Below, piece by piece: positions 22,746-32,339 of a stretch of 64,000 bases of DNA (the stretch's first letter is position 1; each line of letters opens with the position of its first letter). Made by a program: the position numbers and the translations under genes. Source of the DNA: an uncultured Clostridiaceae bacterium (GTDB lineage Bacteria > Bacillota > Clostridia > TANB77 > CAG-508); the NCBI GenBank assembly GCA_946628065.1, contig CAMOWC010000006.1:18561-82560 (forward strand). Direction: 5' to 3'. The notes under the pieces were generated by a model, which did no database searches, was not told where the DNA came from, and saw only the letters and a list, made by a program, of their open reading frames with translations.

Positions 22746-22929
22746 TTGTTTTTCCTCCCATTAAAGTTTACACCATAAGCAAAAAAAAAGCTAGAATTTT
22801 ATCAAATTTTTTTTGTATTTTTAACTTGTTTCGAGCTTTTTTACAAGCAAATTTTTAAACAATAAAAAAGGTCAAAAAAAGATACCTTGCAAGTAAGCCT
22901 TGAATACTTATTTAGGTATCTTTTTTTTT

Positions 22930-23367
22930 TTATTTTAATTCTCTTCTATTGTTTTGTATAGTTTTTAGGGCTTCTTCCAATGTTGCTTCTAACTCTAATA
23001 GGACATTGTCAGCATAATCTTTAGTTCCTTTGGAAATTTCACGAGACATTTCATTTGCAGTTTCAATTATTTCTGCTTTTTGTTCATAAGCTTTTCTTGT
23101 AATCTCATGCTCGTCTATCATTGAAATTATACGATTTTCTGCTTCTTTAACAATTCCATCCGCTTCTTTTTGGGCTTCTTCTATAATTCTTTGTCTTTCT
23201 TCTTTAACCCATTTAGCTTGTTTTAGCTCATCAGGAAGTTTCAATCTTATTTCTTTAATTATTTCAAGTATTTCCTCTTTATCTACTATACCTTTACCTG
23301 AAAAAGGTATGCTTTTACTTCTTTCTAAAATATCTTCTAAAGTTTCTAGTAATGTAAAAATTTCCAT
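22930..23367 (-). CDS. Hypothetical coiled-coil protein adjacent to rsmD
   Basis: 145 aa ORF, helical EAQKEADGIVKEAENRI. Confidence 0.6.
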   Translation of the reverse strand: MEIFTLLETLEDILERSKSIPFSGKGIVDKEEILEIIKEIRLKLPDELKQAKWVKEERQRIIEEAQKEADGIVKEAENRIISMIDEHEITRKAYEQKAEIIETANEMSREISKGTKDYADNVLLELEATLEEALKTIQNNRRELK

Positions 23368-23375
23368 TGGTTTAT

Positions 23376-23930
23376 TTACCCCTTTCGATTTAGAAAAGCA
23401 AGTATAACCCTACCATATTTTCTAATCTTAAAAATATTTATATTAATGTTTTCTAGTTTCTCAATTTTGTCATTAGAATCTGTTTCTAAAACTATTATTC
23501 CATCTTCTGCTAATATGTTTTTTTCAATAATTGTCTCTATTGCTTCGATATCATATTGAGTTTTATACGGTGGATCTAAGAAAATAATGTCAAATTTCTG
23601 AGAATCTATTTCGTTTAAAACTTTTTTAAAATTAGCAATTACCAGCTCGGCTTTCTCTTCCATTTTTGTTTTAGATATATTTTCTCTAATAATTTCTCCG
23701 GCCTTTATAGAGTTATCACATAAAATTGCTCTTGCTGCGCCTCTGCTTAATGCCTCTAATCCAAGTGCTCCTGAACCTGAAAACAAATCTAAAACTAATG
23801 CATCTGGAATCCAGTTTTGTATAATGCTAAACATTGGTTCCTTTACTCTGTCTAATGTAGGCCTTGTAGTATCGTTGCCATCTAAAGTTATTAGTTTAGT
23901 GCCTCTCGCTGTTCCACTAATGATTCGCAT
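23376..23930 (-). CDS. rsmD: 16S rRNA (guanine966-N2)-methyltransferase RsmD
   Basis: MRIISGTARGTKL...RPTLDRVKEPMFSIIQ...LDLFSGSGALGLEALSRGA...IIFLDPPY. Confidence 0.95.
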   Translation of the reverse strand: MRIISGTARGTKLITLDGNDTTRPTLDRVKEPMFSIIQNWIPDALVLDLFSGSGALGLEALSRGAARAILCDNSIKAGEIIRENISKTKMEEKAELVIANFKKVLNEIDSQKFDIIFLDPPYKTQYDIEAIETIIEKNILAEDGIIVLETDSNDKIEKLENININIFKIRKYGRVILAFLNRKG

Positions 23931-24251
23931 AATACTCCTTTACATTTTTGTAATAATTACATTTTATTCTAATTTGCGTATAAGTCAATAGAATTAACAC
24001 AATTGTAATATAGTCTTAATAGTTTTGTAATATACTGCAAATATTTTGCAATATGTATTATATATTAAATTCACCTATTTGGCAATACATTTTACATAAA
24101 AAATTAACTTTTGTTCTTGCATTGTTCTAAATAATGCTATATTTATTTGTGAATTATAATTTTCTGTTAATTTTATCTTTCTTTTACAGAAAATAACGTG
24201 CATTATAAGACTAACGCACGTTAAAAATAGTAATAATGCAAATCAAGCAAC

Positions 24252-24287
24252 AAAAAAAGCCTAGTTATTAGCTAGGCTTTTTTTATT
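24252..24287 (-). terminator. Rho-independent terminator
   Basis: aaaaaaagcctagttattagctaggctttttttatt. Confidence 0.65.
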
Positions 24288-24738
24288 ATTCATCTTTATT
24301 AACATCTTTTAATAACTCTAACTGGGAAATTAAAAGCGCTTCCATTTTTGCTTTATATACGTCTATTTGTTTCTTCACGTCTTCTAATTCTTTTTGTTTT
24401 AACGCAATTTGTGTATTAAGCTCTTCTATAGCACTATGTGCCTGGCTTTGCGCTTCTCTTATAATTTGGTCTGCTTCTTTTTGAGCTACATTTTTTACTT
24501 CTTCAGCCGTTGTTTGTGCCATCAGCAAAGTACTTTGTAATGTTGATTCTATTGTCTTGTACTTTTCAACGTCACCGTTTAGCTCATCTATTTTTGATTT
24601 TGATTCAGTTGATTCTTTATATAATTTTGCATAATCTTTAGTTAGCTCATCTAAAAAGTCATCTACTTCATTTACATTATATCCATTTACCATTTGTTTC
24701 GAAAACTTCTTGTTTTCGATATCTAGCGGTGTTAACAT
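24286..24738 (-). CDS. divIVA: DivIVA-domain cell division protein
   Basis: MLTPLDIENKKFSKQMVNGYNVNEVDDFLDEL. Confidence 0.93.
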   Translation of the reverse strand: MLTPLDIENKKFSKQMVNGYNVNEVDDFLDELTKDYAKLYKESTESKSKIDELNGDVEKYKTIESTLQSTLLMAQTTAEEVKNVAQKEADQIIREAQSQAHSAIEELNTQIALKQKELEDVKKQIDVYKAKMEALLISQLELLKDVNKDE

Positions 24739-24760
24739 AGTGTATTTCCTCCGTCTTTCG

Positions 24761-25228
24761 TTAGTTTTTTAACCATGAAACAGATAATTTGTTTTTTATT
24801 TCCTCTCTAGCAAGATCATTTACAATTTCATAGTTAAATGGTGCAACTAGGAAAATAGAGTTTGATATTTTTTCAATATGTCCATCTAGTGCATGAACAG
24901 AACCACTAATAAAATCAACAATTCTTCTTGCAACATCTTTATTAACATATTCCAAGTTTACAACTATTGATTTTTTCTCTTTTAATTCATTGCAAATTTC
25001 TTCTGATTGTTCAAAGCTTGTTGGTTTGCATATTTTCATTCTTACTTGTGTTTGAGGCATATTTACAACTTTAGCATTTTTTCTTCCAAAGAATCCTCTT
25101 TCTTCTTCTGCTTCTTCTTCTGGTTCTCCATCATACTCATATGAATATTCGTTATCTAATTCTTCGTCTCCTTCAGCATTTTCTCCTCTAAAGAAATCTA
25201 ACACTCTATTTACTACTGCATTTCCCAT
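24761..25228 (-). CDS. sepF: Cell division protein SepF
   Basis: CKPTSFEQSEEICNELKEKKSIVVNLEYVNKDVARRIVDFISGSVHALDG. Confidence 0.94.
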   Translation of the reverse strand: MGNAVVNRVLDFFRGENAEGDEELDNEYSYEYDGEPEEEAEEERGFFGRKNAKVVNMPQTQVRMKICKPTSFEQSEEICNELKEKKSIVVNLEYVNKDVARRIVDFISGSVHALDGHIEKISNSIFLVAPFNYEIVNDLAREEIKNKLSVSWLKN

Positions 25229-25361
25229 TTAAAAAACCTCCTAAATATTTCTCATTAGTTATGATACTATAAGTATCTAACTTTCCACTTGTATTGTCAA
25301 TACTTTTTTCAATTTGTAATATATATTTAATTTGTTTGTAATATTGTTGTAATATTAATCT

Positions 25362-26620
25362 TTACGTGTTCTCTTTTGGATTAATAATAATTTCATCATA
25401 TAAAGAAATGCTTTTCATATTTATTATTTCGTTTTGCGTAAATCCCAATTGTTTTAATTCTTCAGTCTTATATTTTGATACTATAGAATAGCTGTTGTTG
25501 CTTCTTAATACCTTTACTAAAATTTTGTCCGTATAGCCCGCTCTGCTTCTTATAACATAGCTCAGCTCTCCCTCTTTTTGTATTGCCGAATTAGGAATTT
25601 TTAGTCCTTCATCACTCCACCATATAATATCCATAGATAGTTTTCTATAATTTATTAATTCTTGAGAATAGTTACTTGTTTCTAAAAATATTACTCTACT
25701 TCCATCTACTTCCTCATTAATTTGGACTATTTTGCATGATAATATTTCTTTAGATGCAAGCCTAACTTTGACATTTTTTCCGTACTTCTGTTGCTTTCGC
25801 TTCAGCAGAATCAAGTATAACTGCAATATAGAATTTGAAATTATCTATAATCTTTCCAGATTCTTCACTTTCTTGTATAGTCTGTCCAGTTTTAATATTT
25901 AACTCTAATAATTTTTCTTTATACAAGTTTCCAAAATTAGAAGGAGATAACAAATTTTCAAATCCATCTACCTTGTATGAAACTATTCCAGCCAACTCTG
26001 TTTTTACATCTTCTGTCCCCGAATTTAGTTTATATTCATATTCTGCTCTTTCGTCTATCAGTTTTTTTACATATGATCCTGCAGGACTTTGTTCTCCAGC
26101 AATTGTTGCTTTTTTTGATACCGCTTCATCTATTTCTTTTTTTATTTCAGTAATTTTTGCCAAATCATTTTCTGAGTACAATTTTTCTATGTTTTTTTCT
26201 ATTTTGTTGTTTAATACTTTAATATCGCTTGGAAATACTGTCATTTCTGTTTCCATAGCATCATCTATTTTTAAATCTAATTCTTCAATTTTTTTAACCA
26301 AATTTTCTTCATCCTTGCTATAATACCTGAAAATTGAAGCGCCTACTTGCACCTTTTCGCCTTCTGCTTTAATTCTCACCATTCCATTTTTGTAGTTTTC
26401 GCCTTGTAGCACAATTTCATCACGAATAATATATCCGCATAGTTTCTTCTTCCATTGTCAGTTTTCCATTTTCTACTACAAAAACATTCGTTGGCGTTTT
26501 TATCAGTCCATAAATCATATAAATTAAATAGATTGTTATAATAGCAATTGTTATTATTAATACTTTTTTTATAATTTCTTTTCGGCTTATTTTTTTGCCA
26601 TTTTCACCCAAGCTTTTCAC
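25362..26620 (-). CDS. HlyD-like (membrane-fusion-like) protein between miaA and sepF; needs two +1 shifts at CGG
   Basis: ORFs 26620-26420, 26412-25762 and 25826-25362 join by skipping C26437 (ATG-c-GGA: EEETM-GYIIRDEIVLQGENYKNG) and C25782 (GTA-c-GGA: AEAKATEV-GKNVKVRLASKE). Confidence 0.85.
25780..25782 (-). other. putative +1 recoding site GTA CGG A -> GTA (c) GGA
   Basis: In-frame after first shift; unshifted VRKKCQS*. Confidence 0.88.
26435..26437 (-). other. putative +1 recoding site ATG CGG A -> ATG (c) GGA
   Basis: 61 codons from start, in-frame; unshifted MRIYYS*. Confidence 0.88.
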
Positions 26621-27539
26621 CTCTTTTGTAGGTTTTTATTATATAATTTACATTGTATTGTTGGTCTTTAAGTCCATCTAGCCAAATGATATTCTTGTTT
26701 TTTCTAAACCATGTCATTTGTCTTTTAGCATAATGTCTAGATTCTTTTTTTATTGTATCTATAGCTTCTTCTTTTGTCATGTTTCCATTTAAAAATTCTC
26801 TTATTTCTTTGTATCCAATGCTTTGCATTGCAGTAGGAAATTCCGAGTATTTGTTTAAAAGTTCTTTAACTTCATCAATTAGGCCTAGCTTAATCATAGA
26901 GTCTACTCGTGCTTCTATCCTTTTATATAATATTTCCCTTGGAATATTTATAGCATATACATAGTAATCATAAGGGATATCATTTTTTCTTGATTCTATT
27001 TCTATTTCAGTTTTTGTTTTTCCAGTATCATGATATATTTCTAGAACTCTTAATATACGTTTTTGGTCATTTTCGCTAATTTTTTCCATAGCTTTTGGAT
27101 CTATTTCGCATGCCTTTTTGTACAGTTTAATCAGTCCTTCTTTTTCAGAAATAGCCTCTAACTCTTTTCTATATTCTTTATCTGTTTGTATCTCAGGATA
27201 ATCAATTTCATATATCAGTGAATCAGCATAAAGGCCTGTGCCACCTGTAACAATTGGTCTTTTACCATTCGCTAAAATTTCTGTAATAGCTTTTTTAGCA
27301 TCATTTTTATAATCTGATACTGTATATCTTACATTAGGTTCAACAAAATCAATAAGGTAATGTTTTATTCCTTTTTGTTCCTCTATTGTAGGCTTAGCAG
27401 TTCCGATTGTCATGTCTTTATATATTTGCATAGAATCACATGATACTATTTCACCGTTTATCTTTTTAGCAAGCTCAATTGAAAGTGCTGTTTTTCCTGA
27501 AGCTGTGGGCCCTAATATAACGATTACTTTTGGTTTCAT
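26604..27539 (-). CDS. miaA: tRNA dimethylallyltransferase MiaA
   Basis: MKPKVIVILGPTASGKTALSIELAKKINGEIVSCDSMQIYKDMTIGTAKPT. Confidence 0.96.
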   Translation of the reverse strand: MKPKVIVILGPTASGKTALSIELAKKINGEIVSCDSMQIYKDMTIGTAKPTIEEQKGIKHYLIDFVEPNVRYTVSDYKNDAKKAITEILANGKRPIVTGGTGLYADSLIYEIDYPEIQTDKEYRKELEAISEKEGLIKLYKKACEIDPKAMEKISENDQKRILRVLEIYHDTGKTKTEIEIESRKNDIPYDYYVYAINIPREILYKRIEARVDSMIKLGLIDEVKELLNKYSEFPTAMQSIGYKEIREFLNGNMTKEEAIDTIKKESRHYAKRQMTWFRKNKNIIWLDGLKDQQYNVNYIIKTYKRGEKLG

Positions 27540-27561
27540 TTTATCTCCTTTTATTTTCAAA

Positions 27562-29664
27562 CTACTGTCTCCTATGGAACTTTTTTTCAAGTTCTATTTT
27601 GCTCATTTTTATGGCAGTTGGCCTTCCATGTGGGCATGTAAAAGGATTTGGCAGTGCAAGTAATCCTTCTATTATGCTATTTACTTCTTCTTGTGAGAGT
27701 GTCATCCCTGCTTTTACAGCTGCTTTGCATGCTATTGTTGCTAAGAATTTGTCTTCTTTTTCTTGTCTTGCTGTTAATGCGACTGTATCAACCTCGTCAA
27801 GTATATCTAAAAATAATTGCTTTGTATTCATTTCCAAGCAAATATTAGGCACACCTGTTAATTTTATAGTGTTTTCTCCAAATTCTTCAAAAATGAATCC
27901 AGCTTTAACAAACATGTCTGTGTTTTCTTTTACAATAGCCATTTCCTTATGTGATAATGTTATAACATCTGGTACTAGCATTAATTGCGTTTCTTTCTTG
28001 CCGTTTTCATAGTAGTTCTTTTTCACTTTTTCATACATAATTCTTTCATGTGCTGCATGCTGATCAAGCAAGTATAGCTCTGAATCTAGTTCTATTATAA
28101 TATATGTTTTAAAGGCTATTCCAATAAACTTATAATTTGGAATATACTTTGTTTCTGCGTTTTCAAATACTGACAAATTTACAGTTTCATTTGAATCTAT
28201 TGTTGAATATGGAGCGTTTTGCACTCTTTGTTTTACTGGTTGCACTCCAAATGTTTTAGCATACATTTCATCAAATTCTTTTGAATTATTTCCCTGTGTT
28301 GATTGTTGAGATATTAGATTTGTCATTCGTTCAACCTGTTCTAAACTTGGGGTCTCGATAGTCCTTGTCTTTTTTTCTGTTTCATTTGTTTCTATAGGTT
28401 TAATTTCCTGTGTATTTTCATTTGTACTATTCGTTATTGGCTGGGCTTGCGTTACATCTTGTATTTCATTTTTTTCTTGTATGTTTTTATTTTTAAAAAG
28501 TTCTTCTATGACGTTTTCGCTCTGGGCCTCTACATTACTAGATGATCTAAATTTTTTAAATAATCCACTAAGTCCGCTTCTTGTTTTCTCTTCACTTTCC
28601 GGTTCTTCTTGCGATTTTTTAAATTCATAAATAGTTTCTTGCTTTTCTCTTTCTGGTTCTCTTACCATCTGTTCACCAGATAGCAAAGTGTTTTTTATAG
28701 CGTGGTATAATGCTTTAAAAACTTTTCCTTCTTCCTCAAATCTTACTTCCAATTTTGCTGGATGTACATTTACATCAACTTTGTTAGGTGGCATTTCTAT
28801 GTTTAATATACATACGGGAAACTTGCCAACAGTAACCAAGCCCTTAAAAGCTTGCTCTATTGCAGCATTAAGAGTTTTATCTTTTACATATCTTTTGTTT
28901 ACGAAAAACAATTGATATGATTTATTTGAGCGTGCTATCTCTGGTCTTCCTATAACACCTTTTACTTTCATATCTTCATATGTATAATCAATGTCCTCAA
29001 CTCCAGAAGCTATGTCTTTACCATATATTCCATATACACTGTTTTTAAGATTTCCATCTCCTGAAGTTTGTATCACAGTTTTTCCTGAGTTGTTAAGCTT
29101 TATAGCTACATTTGTATTTGCAAGAGCAAGTCTAGTGACATAATCTTCAATATATCCGTGCTTCTGTATAATCTTTTTTTAAAAACTTATATCTTACTGG
29201 CGTATTAAAAAATAAATTTTCTACAGCTATTGTGGTTCCGCACTGGGCACCCACACTCGCTCTCTTCTAGTAGTTTTCCGCCTTCAATAACAACTTTATG
29301 GCCTGTATCTGCTCCTGCTTGTCTTGAGGTTAGTTCAACTTTTGAAATTGCAGCAATACTAGCTAATGCTTCGCCACGGAACCCCATAGTAATAACATTT
29401 TCTATATCATCTGCGCTTCTAATTTTACTTGTAGCATGTTTTTCAAAAGCAATTACCATGTCATCTGCTGACATTCCGCTGGCCATTATCTGTAATTCTT
29501 ATATACGAAATTCCGCCGTTTTGTACCTCTATGTCTATTTTCGTTGCTCCAGCATCTAAAGAATTCTCTATCAATTCCTTTACGACAGATGCTGGCCTTT
29601 CTATTACCTCGCCTGCAGCTATCTTATTAATTGTATGTTCGTCCAATAATACTATGTTACCCAT
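27562..29664 (-). CDS. mutL: DNA mismatch repair protein MutL; needs three +1 shifts at CGG
   Basis: [45 protein letters not shown]...[26 protein letters not shown]...[18 protein letters not shown]...[47 protein letters not shown]...; skips C29478, C29240 and C29158 join all three ORFs. Confidence 0.95.
29156..29158 (-). other. putative +1 recoding site GCA CGG A -> GCA (c) GGA
   Basis: MutL DYTEA(c)[14 protein letters not shown]. Confidence 0.9.
29238..29240 (-). other. putative +1 recoding site GTG CGG A -> GTG (c) GGA
   Basis: MutL GCPV(c)[16 protein letters not shown]. Confidence 0.94.
29476..29478 (-). other. putative +1 recoding site CAG CGG A -> CAG (c) GGA
   Basis: Inside MutL GHKL motif DNGQ(c)GM. 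Confidence 0.93.
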
Positions 29665-29956
29665 GTTTTGCCCCCTATAACAATCCTATTTTCTACCGCA
29701 TATTATATCATTAATTAATATTTTTTGTACATACTTTAGGAAAATATTCTTGTGCTAATTATTATTCTAGTCTCGCTTGTAACACTTTTTTCTTAGCTTT
29801 CATAATATATATCATACAAATGAAAATTTAAACATATTTCGTTGCTTTTCTTTACTTATAATTGCAAGTATTTCCATATTCAAAAAAATATCTACTTACG
29901 TTTTTTATAGTTAAGGAAAGTAAAAAACTCTTGAAAGCTGAAAGGGGTGACTTAAT

Positions 29957-30076
29957 ATGCCAGAAAATAGAGGATGCGGTGGTGGATTTGGATTCGGTGA
30001 TGATTGTTGCTGGATTATAATTGTTCTATTATTAATATTCTGCTGCTGTGGAAATAATGGCAGAGGCTGCTGTTAA
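29957..30076 (+). CDS. Small Cys/Gly-rich membrane peptide (39 aa)
   Basis: ATG 29957 after aaaggggtga RBS; MPENRGCGGGFGFGDDCCWIIIVLLLIFCCCGNNGRGCC*; below ORF-track length cutoff. Confidence 0.7.
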   Translation: MPENRGCGGGFGFGDDCCWIIIVLLLIFCCCGNNGRGCC

Positions 30077-30158
30077 TTAAATTAGTTAAACGCCAAAATT
30101 AAAACCAGAAATAGGCTTTGCTCCTAATTCTGGTTTTTTATATAATCGTTTTAGATAA

Positions 30159-30482
30159 CTATTCTTCATCAATAAAATTAAATTCATCTTTAAATTTTTC
30201 TTTAAAAATTTCAAATACATGTGCTAATACTTCTTCGTCGTCAACACTAACATATGATTCTTCATCATCTGAGTCAGTATCTTCAACCTTAAGAATTACT
30301 ACTTCTCCAGCATCTTCACTATCTTCTTCTTCAACTGGTAAAAGAACAACATATTCTTCTGAATCTAATTCAACTAAATCTAAAAATTCAAATTTAACTT
30401 CTTCCCCATTTTCATCGTTTAATGTAATTATGTTATCTAAATCTTCATCTAATTCTGTAATTTTGTTTTCTTCACCTTCCAT
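30159..30482 (-). CDS. DUF1292-type acidic protein
   Basis: ITLNDENGEEVKFEFLDLVELDSEEYVVLLPVEEE; next to ruvX/ireB. Confidence 0.88.
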   Translation of the reverse strand: MEGEENKITELDEDLDNIITLNDENGEEVKFEFLDLVELDSEEYVVLLPVEEEDSEDAGEVVILKVEDTDSDDEESYVSVDDEEVLAHVFEIFKEKFKDEFNFIDEE

Positions 30483-30537
30483 TTTATTTCTCCTTTCAAT
30501 TTATAAAATTTAAATTTTAATACCCTTTTAGTATACC

Positions 30538-30954
30538 CTACTTTTTGCTATTAATATACGTTTCAAGAATATATACAGCAGCAATTGTATCTACTATATT
30601 CTTCTTTTTTTCTTTCTTTATTTGTAAATCATTCATAGTTTTATGAGCTTGTACGCTTGTTAGTCTTTCATCAACTAGCTCAATTTTCAATTTTGGATAT
30701 TTGCATTTTAATTTATGTAAAAACTCTCGAGTTACCTCTGCTCTTACAGTTTCTTCACCTTTTAAATTTAATGGCATTCCAAGGACAATTGTGTCTATTT
30801 CATATTGACTTAATATTTCATCTAATCTTTTAAGTAATTGCTTATCTTTTCCATTGTAAAAAATCGTTTCAAGTCCTTGTGCCGTTATCCCTAATGGATC
30901 TGTAACAGCTATTCCAACTCTTACATCTCCATAATCAATAGCTAATGTTCGCAT
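30538..30954 (-). CDS. ruvX: Holliday junction resolvase-like protein RuvX/YqgF
   Basis: MRTLAIDYGDVRVGIAVTDPLG; uses CGA as Arg (VTREF). Confidence 0.95.
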   Translation of the reverse strand: MRTLAIDYGDVRVGIAVTDPLGITAQGLETIFYNGKDKQLLKRLDEILSQYEIDTIVLGMPLNLKGEETVRAEVTREFLHKLKCKYPKLKIELVDERLTSVQAHKTMNDLQIKKEKKKNIVDTIAAVYILETYINSKK

Positions 30955-31209
30955 TTACTCATCCAATCCTATATAATTTTTTACTAGTTTTTCTAATAGC
31001 TCATCTCTTTCAATTAATCGTATTAAATTTCTTGCATCATTGTGACTGGTAATATAGGTAGGATCTCCTGATAAAATATATCCAACTATTTGATTTATTG
31101 GATTATATCCTTTTTCCATTAAAGCTTGATATACTTGCTTAAGTATTTCTCTCGCTTTTACATTGTTGTCTTTTTCTACTCTAAAATTCATAGTTTTATC
31201 ATCTACCAT
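30955..31209 (-). CDS. ireB: IreB family regulatory phosphoprotein
   Basis: [55 protein letters not shown]. Confidence 0.93.
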   Translation of the reverse strand: MVDDKTMNFRVEKDNNVKAREILKQVYQALMEKGYNPINQIVGYILSGDPTYITSHNDARNLIRLIERDELLEKLVKNYIGLDE

Positions 31210-31221
31210 CTTTTATCCCTC

Positions 31222-32319
31222 CTATATATATGTAATTTTATTTTCTTGTCTATTTGCATTGTCTAAGTAGTTCTCTAGTTTCTTTGTAACCCCTTCCATA
31301 CCTGTTCCTTTATAGTATGTTGAAAGAACAAAGTTTATTTTTGGTGAAATAGCTATTTCTTTTTTATTTTTTATTTTTTTGCCGTTTTCATAAATAATTG
31401 ATATTTCTTCTGCTGATTGTTTTACATCTTTTAAAAATTCAACTACTGCTTCTGGCTCTACTCCGGAAAAGACAATTACAAATTTAGGCCCCATGTATCT
31501 GACAAAAATATAATCTGCCGAAATACTTCTTTTAACTAAGTTACTAACTTTTATTAATATATTATTGCCCATTTTTCTGCTATAGTTTTCATTAATCTCT
31601 TCCAAATTTGTAATTTTAAACATACATACTGTAGATGTTGTATATTTGTCTATAACATGCTTTCCTATTCCATATAAATATTCTGCTGAATATAATTCGG
31701 TAAACTGATCTTTTCTAACAATGTTTTCCATTGTGTTTTGATATATTACTGTTTTTAATACAGACACTATGTTTTCCTTAATTACTTCAATTATTGTAGT
31801 ATCTAAATGATCATATGCATGCATTTGTCCACTTTCAATTATCCAGTATCCTATATATACATTGTCCACATATAATGGTAAAAACATTGCTGATTTTGCT
31901 CTAGCAAATTCCATCTGCTGATAAGGCAACCTTTCACTTTCTTTTTCTATAGTAACATATTTAGTAGTCGCTGTAGCAATACTGTCTCTAAATATTTCTT
32001 GTGTGTGCAGATTTTTTAAAGCTTCCCAGTGTTTTTCATCAACATTAGTTGCTTTTATAACATATTCAGCTCCATTAAAAACAACAATAGTTGAATACTT
32101 TATGTCAAATTTTTCTAAAAGCGTATCATTTATGCTTCTTAATTTTTCGTCAACAGAATTGTTTTCTCCAACAGCATTCATAAAATCTTGCAAAACATTC
32201 AAACTATTGATCTTTTGATTAATATTATTAAATGTTTGCACCTTTTTATGAATTGAAATATTATATATGACTAATGCAATTACAATAAATACTAATATAA
32301 TTATTCCAATTAGTTCCAA
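31222..32319 (-). CDS. Membrane-anchored GAF-like plus degenerate GGDEF-like protein
   Basis: N-terminal TM; FTELYSAEYLYGIGKHVI...NNILIKVSNLVKRSISADYIFVRYMGPKFVIVF (GGDEF replaced by MGPKF). Confidence 0.65.
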   Translation of the reverse strand: MELIGIIILVFIVIALVIYNISIHKKVQTFNNINQKINSLNVLQDFMNAVGENNSVDEKLRSINDTLLEKFDIKYSTIVVFNGAEYVIKATNVDEKHWEALKNLHTQEIFRDSIATATTKYVTIEKESERLPYQQMEFARAKSAMFLPLYVDNVYIGYWIIESGQMHAYDHLDTTIIEVIKENIVSVLKTVIYQNTMENIVRKDQFTELYSAEYLYGIGKHVIDKYTTSTVCMFKITNLEEINENYSRKMGNNILIKVSNLVKRSISADYIFVRYMGPKFVIVFSGVEPEAVVEFLKDVKQSAEEISIIYENGKKIKNKKEIAISPKINFVLSTYYKGTGMEGVTKKLENYLDNANRQENKITYI

Positions 32320-32339
32320 TTGTCTGTCACCCCCAAATT

